From positions 62,001-126,000 of the forward strand of contig NZ_JAFBDT010000002.1 of the NCBI RefSeq assembly GCF_016908355.1: a stretch of DNA of 64,000 bases. The letters are read 5' to 3'. This document shows positions 19,136-28,340 of the stretch, in pieces. How positions within the stretch are numbered: position 1 is the stretch's first letter; each line of letters opens with the position of its first letter. The notes under the pieces are model-generated. The model worked only from the letters and a program-made list of their open reading frames with translations, did not search any database and was not told the origin of the DNA. Source of the DNA: Fusibacter tunisiensis. GTDB lineage: Bacteria; Bacillota; Clostridia; Peptostreptococcales; Acidaminobacteraceae. A program made the translations under genes and the position numbers.

Positions 19136-20053
19136 CTATAGCAATGACAACCACAACTGTTCAGATTCAATCACCAATTTAGCGACAAACTCAAGAAATG
19201 GATGATAATCCATCGTAGTATGTGCGTGATCCAGCACTTCATAATATTGTGCTCGGTTTTCTTTTTTTATTATAATAGGTGTATATCCGTTTTTCATCAG
19301 TTCGAAGTTCAGCAGCAGTCTTGAAGTCCTTCCATTTCCATCAATAAAAGGATGAATTTTTACAAACTCTCCATGAAGTAAAGTGGCTCTCACTACAGGA
19401 TGAAAGGATTGCCACACTTCTTTGTATTCCATAATTAATTTTTGCATCAAAAAGTCAATTTCATAGTGTTTTGGCGGGATATGAGTAGCGCCGCCAATGA
19501 CTACATTTTCAATTCTGTATTTACCTGCATTCTGGTTATCAATCTCCTTTAATATAAGCCCATGAATGTTTTTTATATTCCATTCCGATAAGGACTCATT
19601 ATTCCCAATCAATTCTTCAAGGAATACTATTGCGTCCCGGTGATTAATCGCTTCCAAATGTTCAACAACACTTTTCCCGCCAATTGTTATTCCTTCTAAA
19701 ACAACTTTAGTTTCTGATAAGGTCAACGTATTCCCTTCGATGGCATTACTGTTATAAGTCCATTCAATAACTAATTTTTCATGTAAAGAGTCTGCTAACC
19801 TCTTTGAAAACGGTCTATATTCATCAATCTTTTTTTTCATTTCATCAATTTTGCTAAAATCATATGCAACGCCCTTATATGATTTCTTAAGATTTATTCT
19901 CGCATCAGTCGGCTTGACCGCTTCATATGGAATTGACCAATTTCGACCGAACTTCACAGCGCCTTCAATTCGTCCTTCTGAACATAGGACGCGTATTCTT
20001 CGATCGCTAATCTGCCATTTCTTACTTGCTTCAGTTATGCTCATGTATCTCAT
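19136..20053 (-). CDS. Fic-domain AMPylator with class II inhibitory helix
   Basis: I start at ATG 20053, because AAGGTG lies 6 bases before it; the frame runs further upstream without a signal. The 305-residue protein has an N-terminal excisionase-like DNA-binding helix-turn-helix (about 1-45: MSITEASKKWQISDRRIR). The inhibitory motif NSNAIEGN precedes the Fic core, and the catalytic motif HPFIDGNGRTSR starts at His234 and is intact. By family it transfers AMP (or another nucleotide part) to a protein and is held inactive by the Glu of the inhibitory helix. It is a lone gene between two GTAAGCGTAAATT repeats, so it is probably a mobile passenger. Several such proteins may regulate their own promoter. 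Confidence 0.9.
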   Translation of the reverse strand: MRYMSITEASKKWQISDRRIRVLCSEGRIEGAVKFGRNWSIPYEAVKPTDARINLKKSYKGVAYDFSKIDEMKKKIDEYRPFSKRLADSLHEKLVIEWTYNSNAIEGNTLTLSETKVVLEGITIGGKSVVEHLEAINHRDAIVFLEELIGNNESLSEWNIKNIHGLILKEIDNQNAGKYRIENVVIGGATHIPPKHYEIDFLMQKLIMEYKEVWQSFHPVVRATLLHGEFVKIHPFIDGNGRTSRLLLNFELMKNGYTPIIIKKENRAQYYEVLDHAHTTMDYHPFLEFVAKLVIESEQLWLSLL

Positions 20054-20083
20054 GAAAATCACCTTCCTCATAAGTATAATATA

Positions 20084-20093
20084 CCGATATCGG
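20084..20093. promoter_or_regulatory. Short palindrome in the Fic gene promoter region
   Basis: CCGATATCGG, a perfect 10-bp palindrome, lies about 30 bp upstream of the Fic start next to TATAAT-like sequence. It may be the operator for the protein's own N-terminal helix-turn-helix. Confidence 0.35.
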
Positions 20094-20110
20094 AATAATG
20101 TAAAGCGAGC

Positions 20111-20123
20111 GTAAGCGTAAATT
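20111..20123 (+). repeat. GTAAGCGTAAATT motif, copy 2
   Basis: Exact copy of the 13-bp motif, lying between the Fic gene and the DUF4143 ATPase gene. Confidence 0.6.
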
Positions 20124-20191
20124 GATTTTTTCACCTCATCATCCGGTTAAAACCGATTATGAAAACTTTTTCGAGTATAGTCGTAAAAATA

Positions 20192-20220
20192 TTGATTATA
20201 TGTATTTTTTCAGTTATACT
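20192..20220 (+). promoter_or_regulatory. Sigma-A promoter of the DUF4143 ATPase gene
   Basis: TTGATT (20192-20197), 17-bp spacer, TATACT (20215-20220). The AAGGGGTGAT ribosome site follows before the ATG at 20241. Confidence 0.7.
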
Positions 20221-20240
20221 TCTGTTTAAGGGGTGATGTT

Positions 20241-21443
20241 ATGAAAAATAGAGATCTTTATCTTAATCAGCTCATTCAGTTTAGAGATAAAAAATTAATT
20301 AAGGTCATCACGGGTTTAAGACGTTCGGGTAAATCAACCCTACTTTCACTTTTCGAAAATCATCTGATCGCCAGCGGTGTTGATAGAAAACATATTATCC
20401 GGATGAACTTTGAGTCATTTGAATTCGATGAAATTATCAGTTACAAAGAACTCCATGCACACATTAAAGAGCGTATTAATGACACAAATAAAAGACATTA
20501 TATTCTGCTTGATGAAGTTCAGCAAGTAGCGTCATGGGAAAGAGTGGTTAATTCTCTCCTCGTCGATGCCAATGTGGACATCTATATAACCGGGTCAAAC
20601 GCATATCTTTTGTCTTCAGAACTTTCCACATTGCTGTCGGGCCGGTACGTTGAAATTAAAATGCAGCCTTTATCCTTTAAAGAGTATTTAGATTTCCTAG
20701 AATCAGACAAGGAAATGAGTCTCCCAGAGAAATTTAATCAATACCTGGAATACGGTGGACTTCCCACAGTCGTTGAACTATTAGATAATCCAGATACCAT
20801 CGGTCCTTTCCTGGAAGGCATCTACAACACTGTGCTTATGAAGGATGTTATTGAACGTAATGGCGTCAGAGATGCCGCCCTTCTTGAACGTATTTTGAAA
20901 TTTATTGCTGCCAATATCGGCAGTATCGTCTCCACTAAAAAAATAAGCGACTATCTAACCAGTAGTGGTCGGAAAACAACCAGCGATACGATTGACAATT
21001 ATCTAAAGATGCTTGAAAATGCATTTATCATCTACAGGGCAAACCGCTATGACTTAAAAGGGAAGATGTTTCTAAAAACCCTTGAAAAGTATTACATCGT
21101 GGATATAGGTATCCGCAATAAGCTTACCGGCCTACGTAACACAGATTATGGTCATGTTTTAGAAAACATTGTTTACCTGGAACTATTAAGACGCGGCTAT
21201 AAAGTGACTATTGGAAAAATCGGTTCGTTAGAAGTGGACTTCGTCGCCTCAAAAACGAATGAAAAAATCTACTATCAAGTTTCAGCGACACTCATGGATG
21301 AAAAAACGAGAGCGCGCGAGCTTAGACCTCTAGAAGCCATTTCTGATAACTACCCAAAATATATTTTGACCATGGATCAAACTGTCTTCAACGACTACTC
21401 CGGGATTAGGGTTAAAAATATCATAGACTTTTTGCTTGAATAG
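20241..21443 (+). CDS. AAA ATPase with C-terminal DUF4143
   Basis: A complete 400-residue protein. Walker A is GLRRSGKST (25-33), Walker B YILLDEVQ (88-94), and sensor ITGSNAYLLSSE follows, all typical of the AAA_14 domain. The DUF4143 region (about 200-360) includes YIVDIGIRNKLTG and EVDFVAS, which looks like a PD-(D/E)xK-type core. Such ATPases are common, variable genes in anaerobes, without a settled function. A 5'-truncated relative occurs at 54844-55830. This copy is bounded by two GTAAGCGTAAATT motifs and has its own promoter, as expected for a cassette. Confidence 0.88.
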   Translation: MKNRDLYLNQLIQFRDKKLIKVITGLRRSGKSTLLSLFENHLIASGVDRKHIIRMNFESFEFDEIISYKELHAHIKERINDTNKRHYILLDEVQQVASWERVVNSLLVDANVDIYITGSNAYLLSSELSTLLSGRYVEIKMQPLSFKEYLDFLESDKEMSLPEKFNQYLEYGGLPTVVELLDNPDTIGPFLEGIYNTVLMKDVIERNGVRDAALLERILKFIAANIGSIVSTKKISDYLTSSGRKTTSDTIDNYLKMLENAFIIYRANRYDLKGKMFLKTLEKYYIVDIGIRNKLTGLRNTDYGHVLENIVYLELLRRGYKVTIGKIGSLEVDFVASKTNEKIYYQVSATLMDEKTRARELRPLEAISDNYPKYILTMDQTVFNDYSGIRVKNIIDFLLE

Positions 21444-21455
21444 TTAGCTTTGGTT

Positions 21456-21468
21456 GTAAGCGTAAATT
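21456..21468 (+). repeat. GTAAGCGTAAATT motif, copy 3
   Basis: Exact copy of the 13-bp motif, 12 bp past the stop of the DUF4143 ATPase gene. All three copies face the same way. Confidence 0.6.
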
Positions 21469-21569
21469 CCAGTGCACATAGACGGCAAAAAGCAAACTCT
21501 GAATACTGACAGCAAATAGTTTCAGATCAAGTTCAGAATCAGATGTCGATGAAAATAATAATTTACCTT

Positions 21570-22196
21570 TTATAAATCTCCGCTATCCGCCAAAACCGCT
21601 CTGAGAAATTCATGAATGGAGAAGTCGGGATTTGAATAAATTGTCGTGTTTCCAATCTTTGTACTATCAGCTTTCACTTTATTCTTCCGAATCGTCTCCG
21701 CTCTTCGAATTGCTGATTTTACATCATCCAATGTTATCTGGCTAAGTATCTTATTAATGACTTCTTCATTCTTGATATTATCCGTTTGATTCAAATCAAA
21801 GATTCTGCGAATATCTGAAATATAAGCATCATTTTTTGTAACACTCTTGTTGTAATCCTCTTTATGAAGAATCAACCACAGATCAAAGTTCACGCTGCTA
21901 TACGCATGATAGATGTGTCTACCTTCTTTTCTTTTTAAAGGTTTAAGCTTTTTATTCAGTGAATCGCATATTTCGATATTTTTCTTGAATTCCACTTCAT
22001 TATTATCAAAATCGAATACTGCAGCACTATCATAAGCTTCATACCTTTTTTCAAGACGATATGGCGAATCCTCAAAGGTATTAAACTTTACGACTTTATG
22101 TGGGAAATCTTTAATCAACTTAGCTACATGGTTCAGATACATTGTTTCTTGCTGTCCATCGCAGATACATAAATATGTTTTTCTATACTTCCCCAT
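21570..22196 (-). CDS. RloB/AbiLii-like protein (first pair)
   Basis: The start at 22196 is chosen because AAGGAGG lies 6 bases before this ATG; an ATG at 22217 in the same frame has no site. The product matches the RloB family (PF13707): an N-terminal LCICDGQQETMYL resembling the CEG.(T/S)E motif, VFDFDNNE with acidic residues, and ...SSVNFDLWLILH. The fold is Toprim-like and probably acts on nucleic acid. It overlaps the preceding ATPase gene by 14 bp, so the two are made together. This ATPase/RloB pairing is that of the AbiL abortive-infection system of lactococci. Confidence 0.82.
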   Translation of the reverse strand: MGKYRKTYLCICDGQQETMYLNHVAKLIKDFPHKVVKFNTFEDSPYRLEKRYEAYDSAAVFDFDNNEVEFKKNIEICDSLNKKLKPLKRKEGRHIYHAYSSVNFDLWLILHKEDYNKSVTKNDAYISDIRRIFDLNQTDNIKNEEVINKILSQITLDDVKSAIRRAETIRKNKVKADSTKIGNTTIYSNPDFSIHEFLRAVLADSGDL

Positions 22197-23502
22197 CTTC
22201 ATCCTCCTTGCTACCATTTTGATTTAATAGCTTTGAAAAATCGATGAAAGGAAGCGCACCGTAATTCCCTTTGAAGTAGTTGATTAAATAATTATGATCA
22301 TTTCTCACTTCCTCAGCGCCAAAATCTGCGAGAGAATAAATGACACTTTCATATGATTCTGTATCCTTCTCAACAAAGCGAATCTGATCTCTTCTAAATA
22401 TTTTATTGTTTAGATAAATCGGATTATGTGTTGTGAAAATCAGTTGTGCGTGAGTTTTATTTAGATCAGAATCATTAAAAAGAGCCAATATCCCTTTGAT
22501 CAGTTCAGGGTGAATCGCAGCGTCAAACTCATCAAGAACGAATACGCCACCCGACTTGAAAAGCTTCTCAAATGGGATAGCAAAATCAACAAGTTTCAGT
22601 GTTCCCCTTGATTCCATAAGTTCTGCAGGGATCACAATATTTTCATCATGATATTTATAGATAGAGACAAGCTCCATACTGGATGATTCTTTATCTTCTG
22701 ATTTATTTGATTTAAAGACGATCCCTTGAGGCCCAAAATCAGCATTCTTAACAAACCCATCAAGGATCTTATTCCATGCAAAAAAATCCTTCTTTGGGCT
22801 ATCTTCCAATGAAAATGTTAAGTTCGTTTTCTTTAGCGTAAAGTCACTTACCACTACAAGCTTTTCTTTAAAGAAGTCCAGTACCATATCCGCTAGCTCA
22901 TTGCTAATTGTACTTTTAAATGCTCTAGATAAGAACAATTCTGTCTCATCAATGTTTTCATTGATTTTTTTCTCAAACTGTTTGAGTAGCTTCTCATCAA
23001 ATTCAATTATATTCAGCGCTTTTTTGTCTTTGTTGATCTGAATCTTATCTTTTTCTCTCTTGTATATGTTTGTCTTTTGGTCAGACTTATCAATATAGGT
23101 TAAAAATTCAGATACAATACGTCTGGTTTCTTTTTTGAAGGTACTCACCTCAACTTCAAAACCAAACTCTAGCCGCCTTCCTCCATAAATAAAATCAATT
23201 TCAAAGTTCATGGGCTTCTGAGATTCCTGGTAGGCAAATGGGTAAAATTCGAGGTTCTTTAAGTTCGATATATTTGCCTCAAGAGACCCTGAAAGAACAA
23301 TGTCTTTCATTACCGCCAGGGACATAATTATGTTAGATTTTCCACTGGCGTTAGCTCCATAAATTACCGCTGAAGGTACAACCCTCAAATCATATTCTCT
23401 AATGAGATTATCATTAAGTGTGGTTTGTCTGCCTGCTATCATTGCAAGACTGGTCATCTCTTTAAATGACCTGAAATTTGAAAATCTATAATCAATTAAC
23501 AT
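22183..23502 (-). CDS. RloA/AbiLi-like ABC-type ATPase (first pair)
   Basis: A 439-residue SMC/ABC-like ATPase. N-terminal FSNFRSFKE and Walker A GANASGKS (49-56) are followed by a long helical insertion. Near the C-terminus are the Walker B VFVLDEFDAAIHPE and the His switch in IFTTHNPIY. This is the OLD/RloA group (AAA_15/AAA_21) without a fused Toprim nuclease; the partner RloB gene follows in overlap. GAGGAGGT precedes the ATG. The likely role is phage-triggered abortive infection or another nucleic-acid response. A second, distinct pair is at 50648-52566. Confidence 0.85.
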   Translation of the reverse strand: MLIDYRFSNFRSFKEMTSLAMIAGRQTTLNDNLIREYDLRVVPSAVIYGANASGKSNIIMSLAVMKDIVLSGSLEANISNLKNLEFYPFAYQESQKPMNFEIDFIYGGRRLEFGFEVEVSTFKKETRRIVSEFLTYIDKSDQKTNIYKREKDKIQINKDKKALNIIEFDEKLLKQFEKKINENIDETELFLSRAFKSTISNELADMVLDFFKEKLVVVSDFTLKKTNLTFSLEDSPKKDFFAWNKILDGFVKNADFGPQGIVFKSNKSEDKESSSMELVSIYKYHDENIVIPAELMESRGTLKLVDFAIPFEKLFKSGGVFVLDEFDAAIHPELIKGILALFNDSDLNKTHAQLIFTTHNPIYLNNKIFRRDQIRFVEKDTESYESVIYSLADFGAEEVRNDHNYLINYFKGNYGALPFIDFSKLLNQNGSKEDEDGEV

Positions 23503-23540
23503 TGTAAGACCTCCTCTATTAGGGTTTCGTTAATATCCTT

Positions 23541-23569
23541 ATTATACCCCAACAAGAAGACTTTTACAA
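23541..23569 (-). promoter_or_regulatory. Sigma-A promoter of the first AbiL-like pair
   Basis: Minus strand: TTGTAA (23569-23564), 17-bp spacer, TATAAT (23546-23541), 38 bp before the ATG at 23502. Confidence 0.7.
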
Positions 23570-23668
23570 ACAAACTTGAGTTTTTTTCTCATATTTGATT
23601 TGTTTTTGGCGTTATAACTCTTTCATTTCTCCTTTTATATCAATTAAAGACAGGATATTATCCTGCGC

Positions 23669-23965
23669 CTAATTATACATATCTTTTCCAAGACAACACT
23701 TCTTGTATTTCTTTCCCGAACCACATGGACATGGATCGTTTCTGCCAACTTTTTCTTTTTTCACATCATTCTGTTCGTCGCTCTTATACACAAACGGCTG
23801 ATCCGGAAGCGGCTTTAACCTAGGCTTTTCAAATTTTTCAAAGATTTCACTTGGTGTATGTCCGTTGTTTTCCCATATTCTGATAGAATTCGCCATCTCC
23901 ATGACCAATTTCATAGTTTCAGTGACCTGATCCAAATCCTTGAAATTGACATTAAAGTAATCCAC
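23669..23965 (-). CDS. Small SEC-C motif protein
   Basis: A 98-residue protein starting at GTG 23965, whose first base is the last base of the upstream stop (TAGTG). The C-terminus [16 protein letters not shown] is a canonical SEC-C zinc-binding motif, known from the SecA tail and from many small proteins. The N-terminal 70 residues are helical and unknown; the gene is translationally coupled to the 141-residue protein before it. Both may follow the AbiEi-like gene in one transcript. Confidence 0.75.
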   Translation of the reverse strand: MDYFNVNFKDLDQVTETMKLVMEMANSIRIWENNGHTPSEIFEKFEKPRLKPLPDQPFVYKSDEQNDVKKEKVGRNDPCPCGSGKKYKKCCLGKDMYN

Positions 23966-24390
23966 TATACCTTAAAATCCATATTAAGACCGTACTCACT
24001 TTCAAGCCTATCAATCAGTTCAAAAGGAAAGATCTCAGCACATCCATCGGAAATTTCTTTCAGTATTGCTACAACCTCACGAATCAAGTCCGTTCCCTGT
24101 ACACTATGCTTCTTCCCTGGAGGCACCGTCCTTGCAAACCATACTTGATCATAGATTTCAATCTGTGCAACAATAGCCTCTATCTCCAGTAAAAAAGAAA
24201 GTTCATTCTCCTCGTTCGCTTCACCATACTTCGTAATGATCATCTTAATTCGCCTTAAAACTGCTTCACGATTGATGTCTAACGGGATAAATACACGGAT
24301 ATTATCATCCTCTTTTTCATCCTTAATACTAGATACATCATCTTGTATTGATTGATCAATCGGCCAAAGATCTAAACTATGACGCGTCAT
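23965..24390 (-). CDS. Hypothetical protein paired with SEC-C gene
   Basis: A 141-residue, mostly helical soluble protein that I do not recognise. It has an acidic N-terminus, a central [20 protein letters not shown] helix and a Cys near residue 119. It overlaps the SEC-C gene by one base and starts 13 bp after the AbiEi-like gene, so the three form a unit. In other genomes SEC-C proteins are often next to small genes of unknown role; here the pair may be an antitoxin/toxin-like module, but nothing in the sequence proves this. Confidence 0.55.
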   Translation of the reverse strand: MTRHSLDLWPIDQSIQDDVSSIKDEKEDDNIRVFIPLDINREAVLRRIKMIITKYGEANEENELSFLLEIEAIVAQIEIYDQVWFARTVPPGKKHSVQGTDLIREVVAILKEISDGCAEIFPFELIDRLESEYGLNMDFKV

Positions 24391-24403
24391 CTCAACACTC
24401 TCC

Positions 24404-25168
24404 TTAGATATTTGTATTTGTCAACAAGGGACTTATCAATTTCCATTTCTCATTATAAACACCCGATTCTTCTGTACAATGGCAAAGAACAAGTTTTGTT
24501 TTCGATATGTGACGGATGCAGTATGCCATTAAGGCACTGGGATCATCCACCTTTAAAAGACCGACATCCACAAGCCAACCGACTTTTTTGTTTAGATTTC
24601 GATTATCAACGCCCTTTAAAATCGTTAAAACACGGTGACACGCAAGCGGACCGGTATTCCTTAGAAAAACTAAAAAGGCCTCCCACGTCATACATTTGGG
24701 AAAGGCGTTAATAAGGTCCATAATCGTCTGCGTATAAGAAGAATACCTTGCCAAGCCTGAAACTGCGCACGCCTCTTGCTCAGAATAGCGTTTGTACTTT
24801 ATTGTCCATCCTTCATAAACCACTTCACGAAATCTTTTATTTGACGCAAGATAAATGCAATTGTCTTCAGGTACAATTAACCCATGAAATCTTGCCGCAG
24901 ACAACTCACATAAATATGCGTTTTCCTCCAATTGACAAACAGCCTCATGCAAATTCATCTTTGGTTTAGCTGTAGCTGGATTAACTGGACTGTACAAATT
25001 AAAAGGATATCGTATGACCCGACCTTCTTCAACCCATCGTTTCAAATACAAATACCCCATACGTTCACTACCCGTTACATCTATGATATCCGTGCCTTTA
25101 AAGGATGAATAACGTAAAATCTCATCAAAGGCCTTTTCTTCTTTTGAATCATTAATTTTTTTGTACAT
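24404..25168 (-). CDS. AbiEi-like winged-helix regulator/antitoxin
   Basis: A 254-residue protein with an N-terminal winged-helix-like segment (FDEILRYSSFKGTDIIDVTG, then LYLKRWVEEGRVIRYPFNLY). The following SAARFHGLIVP recalls the AbiEi antitoxin fold, where a promoter-binding wHTH precedes a regulator domain. In type IV AbiE systems the partner is a nucleotidyltransferase; the two genes downstream do not look like one, so this is an orphan or part of another module. It diverges from the IS21-type transposase gene, 81 bp away. Confidence 0.55.
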   Translation of the reverse strand: MYKKINDSKEEKAFDEILRYSSFKGTDIIDVTGSERMGYLYLKRWVEEGRVIRYPFNLYSPVNPATAKPKMNLHEAVCQLEENAYLCELSAARFHGLIVPEDNCIYLASNKRFREVVYEGWTIKYKRYSEQEACAVSGLARYSSYTQTIMDLINAFPKCMTWEAFLVFLRNTGPLACHRVLTILKGVDNRNLNKKVGWLVDVGLLKVDDPSALMAYCIRHISKTKLVLCHCTEESGVYNEKWKLISPLLTNTNI

Positions 25169-25249
25169 AATTTACACCACTGCTTTTTTATGTTATAGTT
25201 GGATGGTTGATTTTTATAAATTTAAATACATTTTATAAATAGGAGTCTT

Positions 25250-26674
25250 ATGGCACATACAGCAGAAACTTATCGGAGAATCTATCATTTAATTTCACAA
25301 GACCTATCATATCGCCAAATTGCACAAGATTTGAAAGTAAGCAAGAATACAGTTCAATCTGTCAATGATCGGTTTAATGAAACCGGATCCATCTACCCAT
25401 CAAACATAATCGTCAATATTTACGATCCATATTTCCAAACACTTTACAATAGAATTGAATACTTTAGTTCTCTCACCAAACCAAGTTATAAAAAGTTTCA
25501 CCGGCTTCCTCTTGGAAGAGAAGAAATCTTAGACCATATCAGAAAAGAGTTCCCAACACTCAGCACTTCAAATTTCAATTATCTTTATAGACTTGTAAAA
25601 AATAAAAATCGAGAAAGTTACTTGACAATTCACTACAATCCAGCGGATATTGTCCAATTCGATTGGGGCTACTTAACAATGAATCTAAATGACCACAACC
25701 GAAAAATTTATTTTGCCGTGTTTGTTCATCCCTATAGTTTAATGCAATTTGGATTTGTAGCACATAAAGAAACTGCAGAACACTTTAACATCGCTTACCA
25801 TAAATACTTGCTAAAAGCTAAAAAAGTTGCCCATCAGCTCCTTATCGACAACATGAAAATCGCTAAAAGGACTCATGATCCAACCGTAACCGATCGGAAT
25901 CTAACGCATTTTTTTGAAGCGTTATCAAATCATTATAAATTTCAAATACGATTTTGTGCCCCTAATCAGCCCAATCAGAAAGGGGCTGTTGAACTGGGCG
26001 TAAAGGCAGCTAAAAAAATTATCATAGACAGCGGAGAAACTGAATTTAAATCCTTGGAACATATTCAACGCATATTGGATGAAGGTTTTAAAGCATTAAA
26101 TGAGAAAAAACACCCACATAAAAACAACTCTAGACTTGATTTGTTTAAAGAGGAACACTCTTTAATGAAACCCTTGCCTATAAAACCATTTACATTTTTC
26201 TTCTATGACACAAGAAGGGTTATAAAAAAGACTTCTATGGTTTCACTTCACGCTACGCGCTATGAAGTTCCCGAGTACTATCGTGGCGAAACCGTTACAA
26301 TTAAGCATAACCGTCAAAATGTTTACATCCTAGACATCCACCATAAAATAATTGCAAAATATAAATATTCAACTAAGAAAAACAACATCATGCGCCGAAT
26401 TTGGTATACACCAGATAAACTTCGCACAAAACACCGTGGTTTTGAAGACAGCTATGAATATCATTCTATGCCAAATTATCTCAAAAATATCTACCACCAT
26501 GTCTACAAACAAAATCCAATCGAATTTGCAGCATTTTTAAATTTAGCCAAAAATAGACCAAAAGATTTTCTGAAGAAGGCCTTAAGACGAAATACGGTTA
26601 GCATACATGATTTAACTGAAAATCAACTTCTAACTGAACTTAATCGTAACACGATTCGCTACAAAATAAAATGA
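25250..26674 (+). CDS. istA: IS21-type transposase (IstA-like) without IstB
   Basis: A 474-residue DDE transposase. A helix-turn-helix (about 21-41: YRQIAQDLKVSKNTVQ) precedes the integrase core, with Asp138 (QFDWGYL), Asp200 (LLIDNMK) and Glu248 (NQKGAVE), and a C-terminal Mu-type beta-barrel. This is IstA of the IS21 family. The usual ATPase partner IstB is absent; the next gene is a flippase on the other strand. The reading frame is intact. Likely ends: the right side has two TGTCCCA repeats (about 26705-26722); I could not set the left end. The insertion sits at the edge of the polysaccharide operon. Confidence 0.85.
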   Translation: MAHTAETYRRIYHLISQDLSYRQIAQDLKVSKNTVQSVNDRFNETGSIYPSNIIVNIYDPYFQTLYNRIEYFSSLTKPSYKKFHRLPLGREEILDHIRKEFPTLSTSNFNYLYRLVKNKNRESYLTIHYNPADIVQFDWGYLTMNLNDHNRKIYFAVFVHPYSLMQFGFVAHKETAEHFNIAYHKYLLKAKKVAHQLLIDNMKIAKRTHDPTVTDRNLTHFFEALSNHYKFQIRFCAPNQPNQKGAVELGVKAAKKIIIDSGETEFKSLEHIQRILDEGFKALNEKKHPHKNNSRLDLFKEEHSLMKPLPIKPFTFFFYDTRRVIKKTSMVSLHATRYEVPEYYRGETVTIKHNRQNVYILDIHHKIIAKYKYSTKKNNIMRRIWYTPDKLRTKHRGFEDSYEYHSMPNYLKNIYHHVYKQNPIEFAAFLNLAKNRPKDFLKKALRRNTVSIHDLTENQLLTELNRNTIRYKIK

Positions 26675-26759
26675 GGTCAAAAGTTGCTCTTTTTTTTAAC
26701 AATCTGTCCCAGCATGTCCCAACTTTTCAGCGATTTTCGGCGTTGACTAGTTGGGATTT

Positions 26760-28283
26760 TTACACCGCTCCTCTGCCAAACTTTTTCTTAATCGCACCAA
26801 CAATTACGTCAACATCTTCAATCTTCATAAAATAGATAATAACAAAATATGATACCGCTCCAACACCAATTGCTAATAAAAGTGAAAGGTTTTGTGATAA
26901 AGTAGCCGTTAAGTAATTAAAGCTAAGTTTGGAGAGGAGACCCATAACCAATGAAGCAAATAGGATTTTTAGGAATGAAATGCTGATTTGCTTCATGCCA
27001 AATGGGCCTATTTTTTTGCGTAGGCTGATAAATAATAAAACTGTAGTAAATATCGCTGAAATTGATGTAGCAAGGGCTAAACCACCAATACCTAAATATT
27101 TTGAAAAGACTATATTCAAAATAACATTTAAAATCATACCTATAGAGGCATTAATCATTGGCGTCTTTGTATCTTGAAGAGAATAAAATGCTCTCGATAA
27201 GACCTCGCGCAAACCAAATCCAATCATTCCTATAGAGTAAAAAGCTAAAGCTGTCGAAGTCATCAAAATAGCTTCGTAGGTAAATGCTCCCCTACCAAAT
27301 AGCAATGTAATAACTTGCTCGGAAAAAACTATAGCTCCAATTGTTGCCGGAACAACAAGTAAGCTAATACCCCCAATAGCTTCTGATAAAGTTCTCCTTA
27401 AACCTTTCATATCTCCATTAGCGACCATTTTAGAAATCATAGGATACATAACAGTAGTAATGGACAGTACAAAAATCCCTTGAACAAAAAAATTCAATCT
27501 ATTGGCATAGTTTAGAGCAGATATACCACCTTCTACGATTTGAGATGCCAATGTCCTGTCCACTACAATGTTAAATTGATTGACAGATATACCTATCATC
27601 ATTGGAAAGGCTAATCTAAAAAGTTGTTTGATATCATCATCTTTAAAATCAAGCGTAAATTTGAACCTAAATCCCTCTTTATAAGAGAACGGAATAAGAA
27701 TACATAGTTGCGAAGCAATTGCAAATAGGCTACCCACTGCTAGAATTATATTACTAGTCCAAAAGCTAATCGCAATTGATAAGATTATAATTACATTCAA
27801 AGGATACCCTGTAAGTGTAGGTGTTATAAATTTATTCTTAACTTGCAAAAATCCTCTAAAAACATATCCTAAAGTTACAAAATAAATACCAAATATACTT
27901 ATTCTAGTAAAACTCACTGCTAATTCTAAAGTTTCACCTTCAAAGCCCATCGCAAATATTTTAACAATATTTTCTGTCAGTACTAGTCCTAACAAAACTA
28001 AGACTGTACTTATTAGCAATACCAAATTAATTATCTTATTGGTAAATAAATTACTCTTCTGTGTTCCGTACTTGTTTTCAATTGTATTATAGATTGGAAT
28101 ATATCCTGCCAGCAGCCCTAAACCTACAAATTCTAAAAGGCTCATAGGAATTAACTGAGATACTAAATAAGCATCACTAATATTTGAAGCCCCGTAAAAA
28201 TAAGATAATGTTATATCCCTAAAAAACCCAAAAAACTTTGAGCCAATAGTTAAAATCATAATAATTATAGCTGTTTTTTTCAA
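26760..28283 (-). CDS. MurJ/Wzx-like polyprenyl-linked glycan flippase
   Basis: The TTG at 28283 is preceded by GGTGG at 7 bases; an earlier in-frame TTG (28301) has no site. The product (507 residues) is entirely hydrophobic helices (about 14), with ARG-type residues in FGFFRDITLSYFYG and a MVANGDMKGLRR loop, matching the MurJ/MviN group of the MOP exporters. As the last gene of a polysaccharide operon it most likely flips undecaprenyl-linked repeat units across the membrane, in the place of Wzx. It could instead be a second lipid II flippase. Confidence 0.85.
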   Translation of the reverse strand: MKKTAIIIMILTIGSKFFGFFRDITLSYFYGASNISDAYLVSQLIPMSLLEFVGLGLLAGYIPIYNTIENKYGTQKSNLFTNKIINLVLLISTVLVLLGLVLTENIVKIFAMGFEGETLELAVSFTRISIFGIYFVTLGYVFRGFLQVKNKFITPTLTGYPLNVIIILSIAISFWTSNIILAVGSLFAIASQLCILIPFSYKEGFRFKFTLDFKDDDIKQLFRLAFPMMIGISVNQFNIVVDRTLASQIVEGGISALNYANRLNFFVQGIFVLSITTVMYPMISKMVANGDMKGLRRTLSEAIGGISLLVVPATIGAIVFSEQVITLLFGRGAFTYEAILMTSTALAFYSIGMIGFGLREVLSRAFYSLQDTKTPMINASIGMILNVILNIVFSKYLGIGGLALATSISAIFTTVLLFISLRKKIGPFGMKQISISFLKILFASLVMGLLSKLSFNYLTATLSQNLSLLLAIGVGAVSYFVIIYFMKIEDVDVIVGAIKKKFGRGAV

Positions 28284-28340
28284 GTTAATACCACCAACCA
28301 ATCTTTTAGCAATGCACTTTTGCTATATTAACTATTCCAA

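Noticed and set aside
23669-24390. Toxin partner of the AbiEi-like protein
   Set aside because: Neither downstream protein has a nucleotidyltransferase GS...DxD motif.
26760-28283. Housekeeping MurJ
   Set aside because: Possible by sequence, but the operon context favours export of the local glycan unit. I left the symbol empty.
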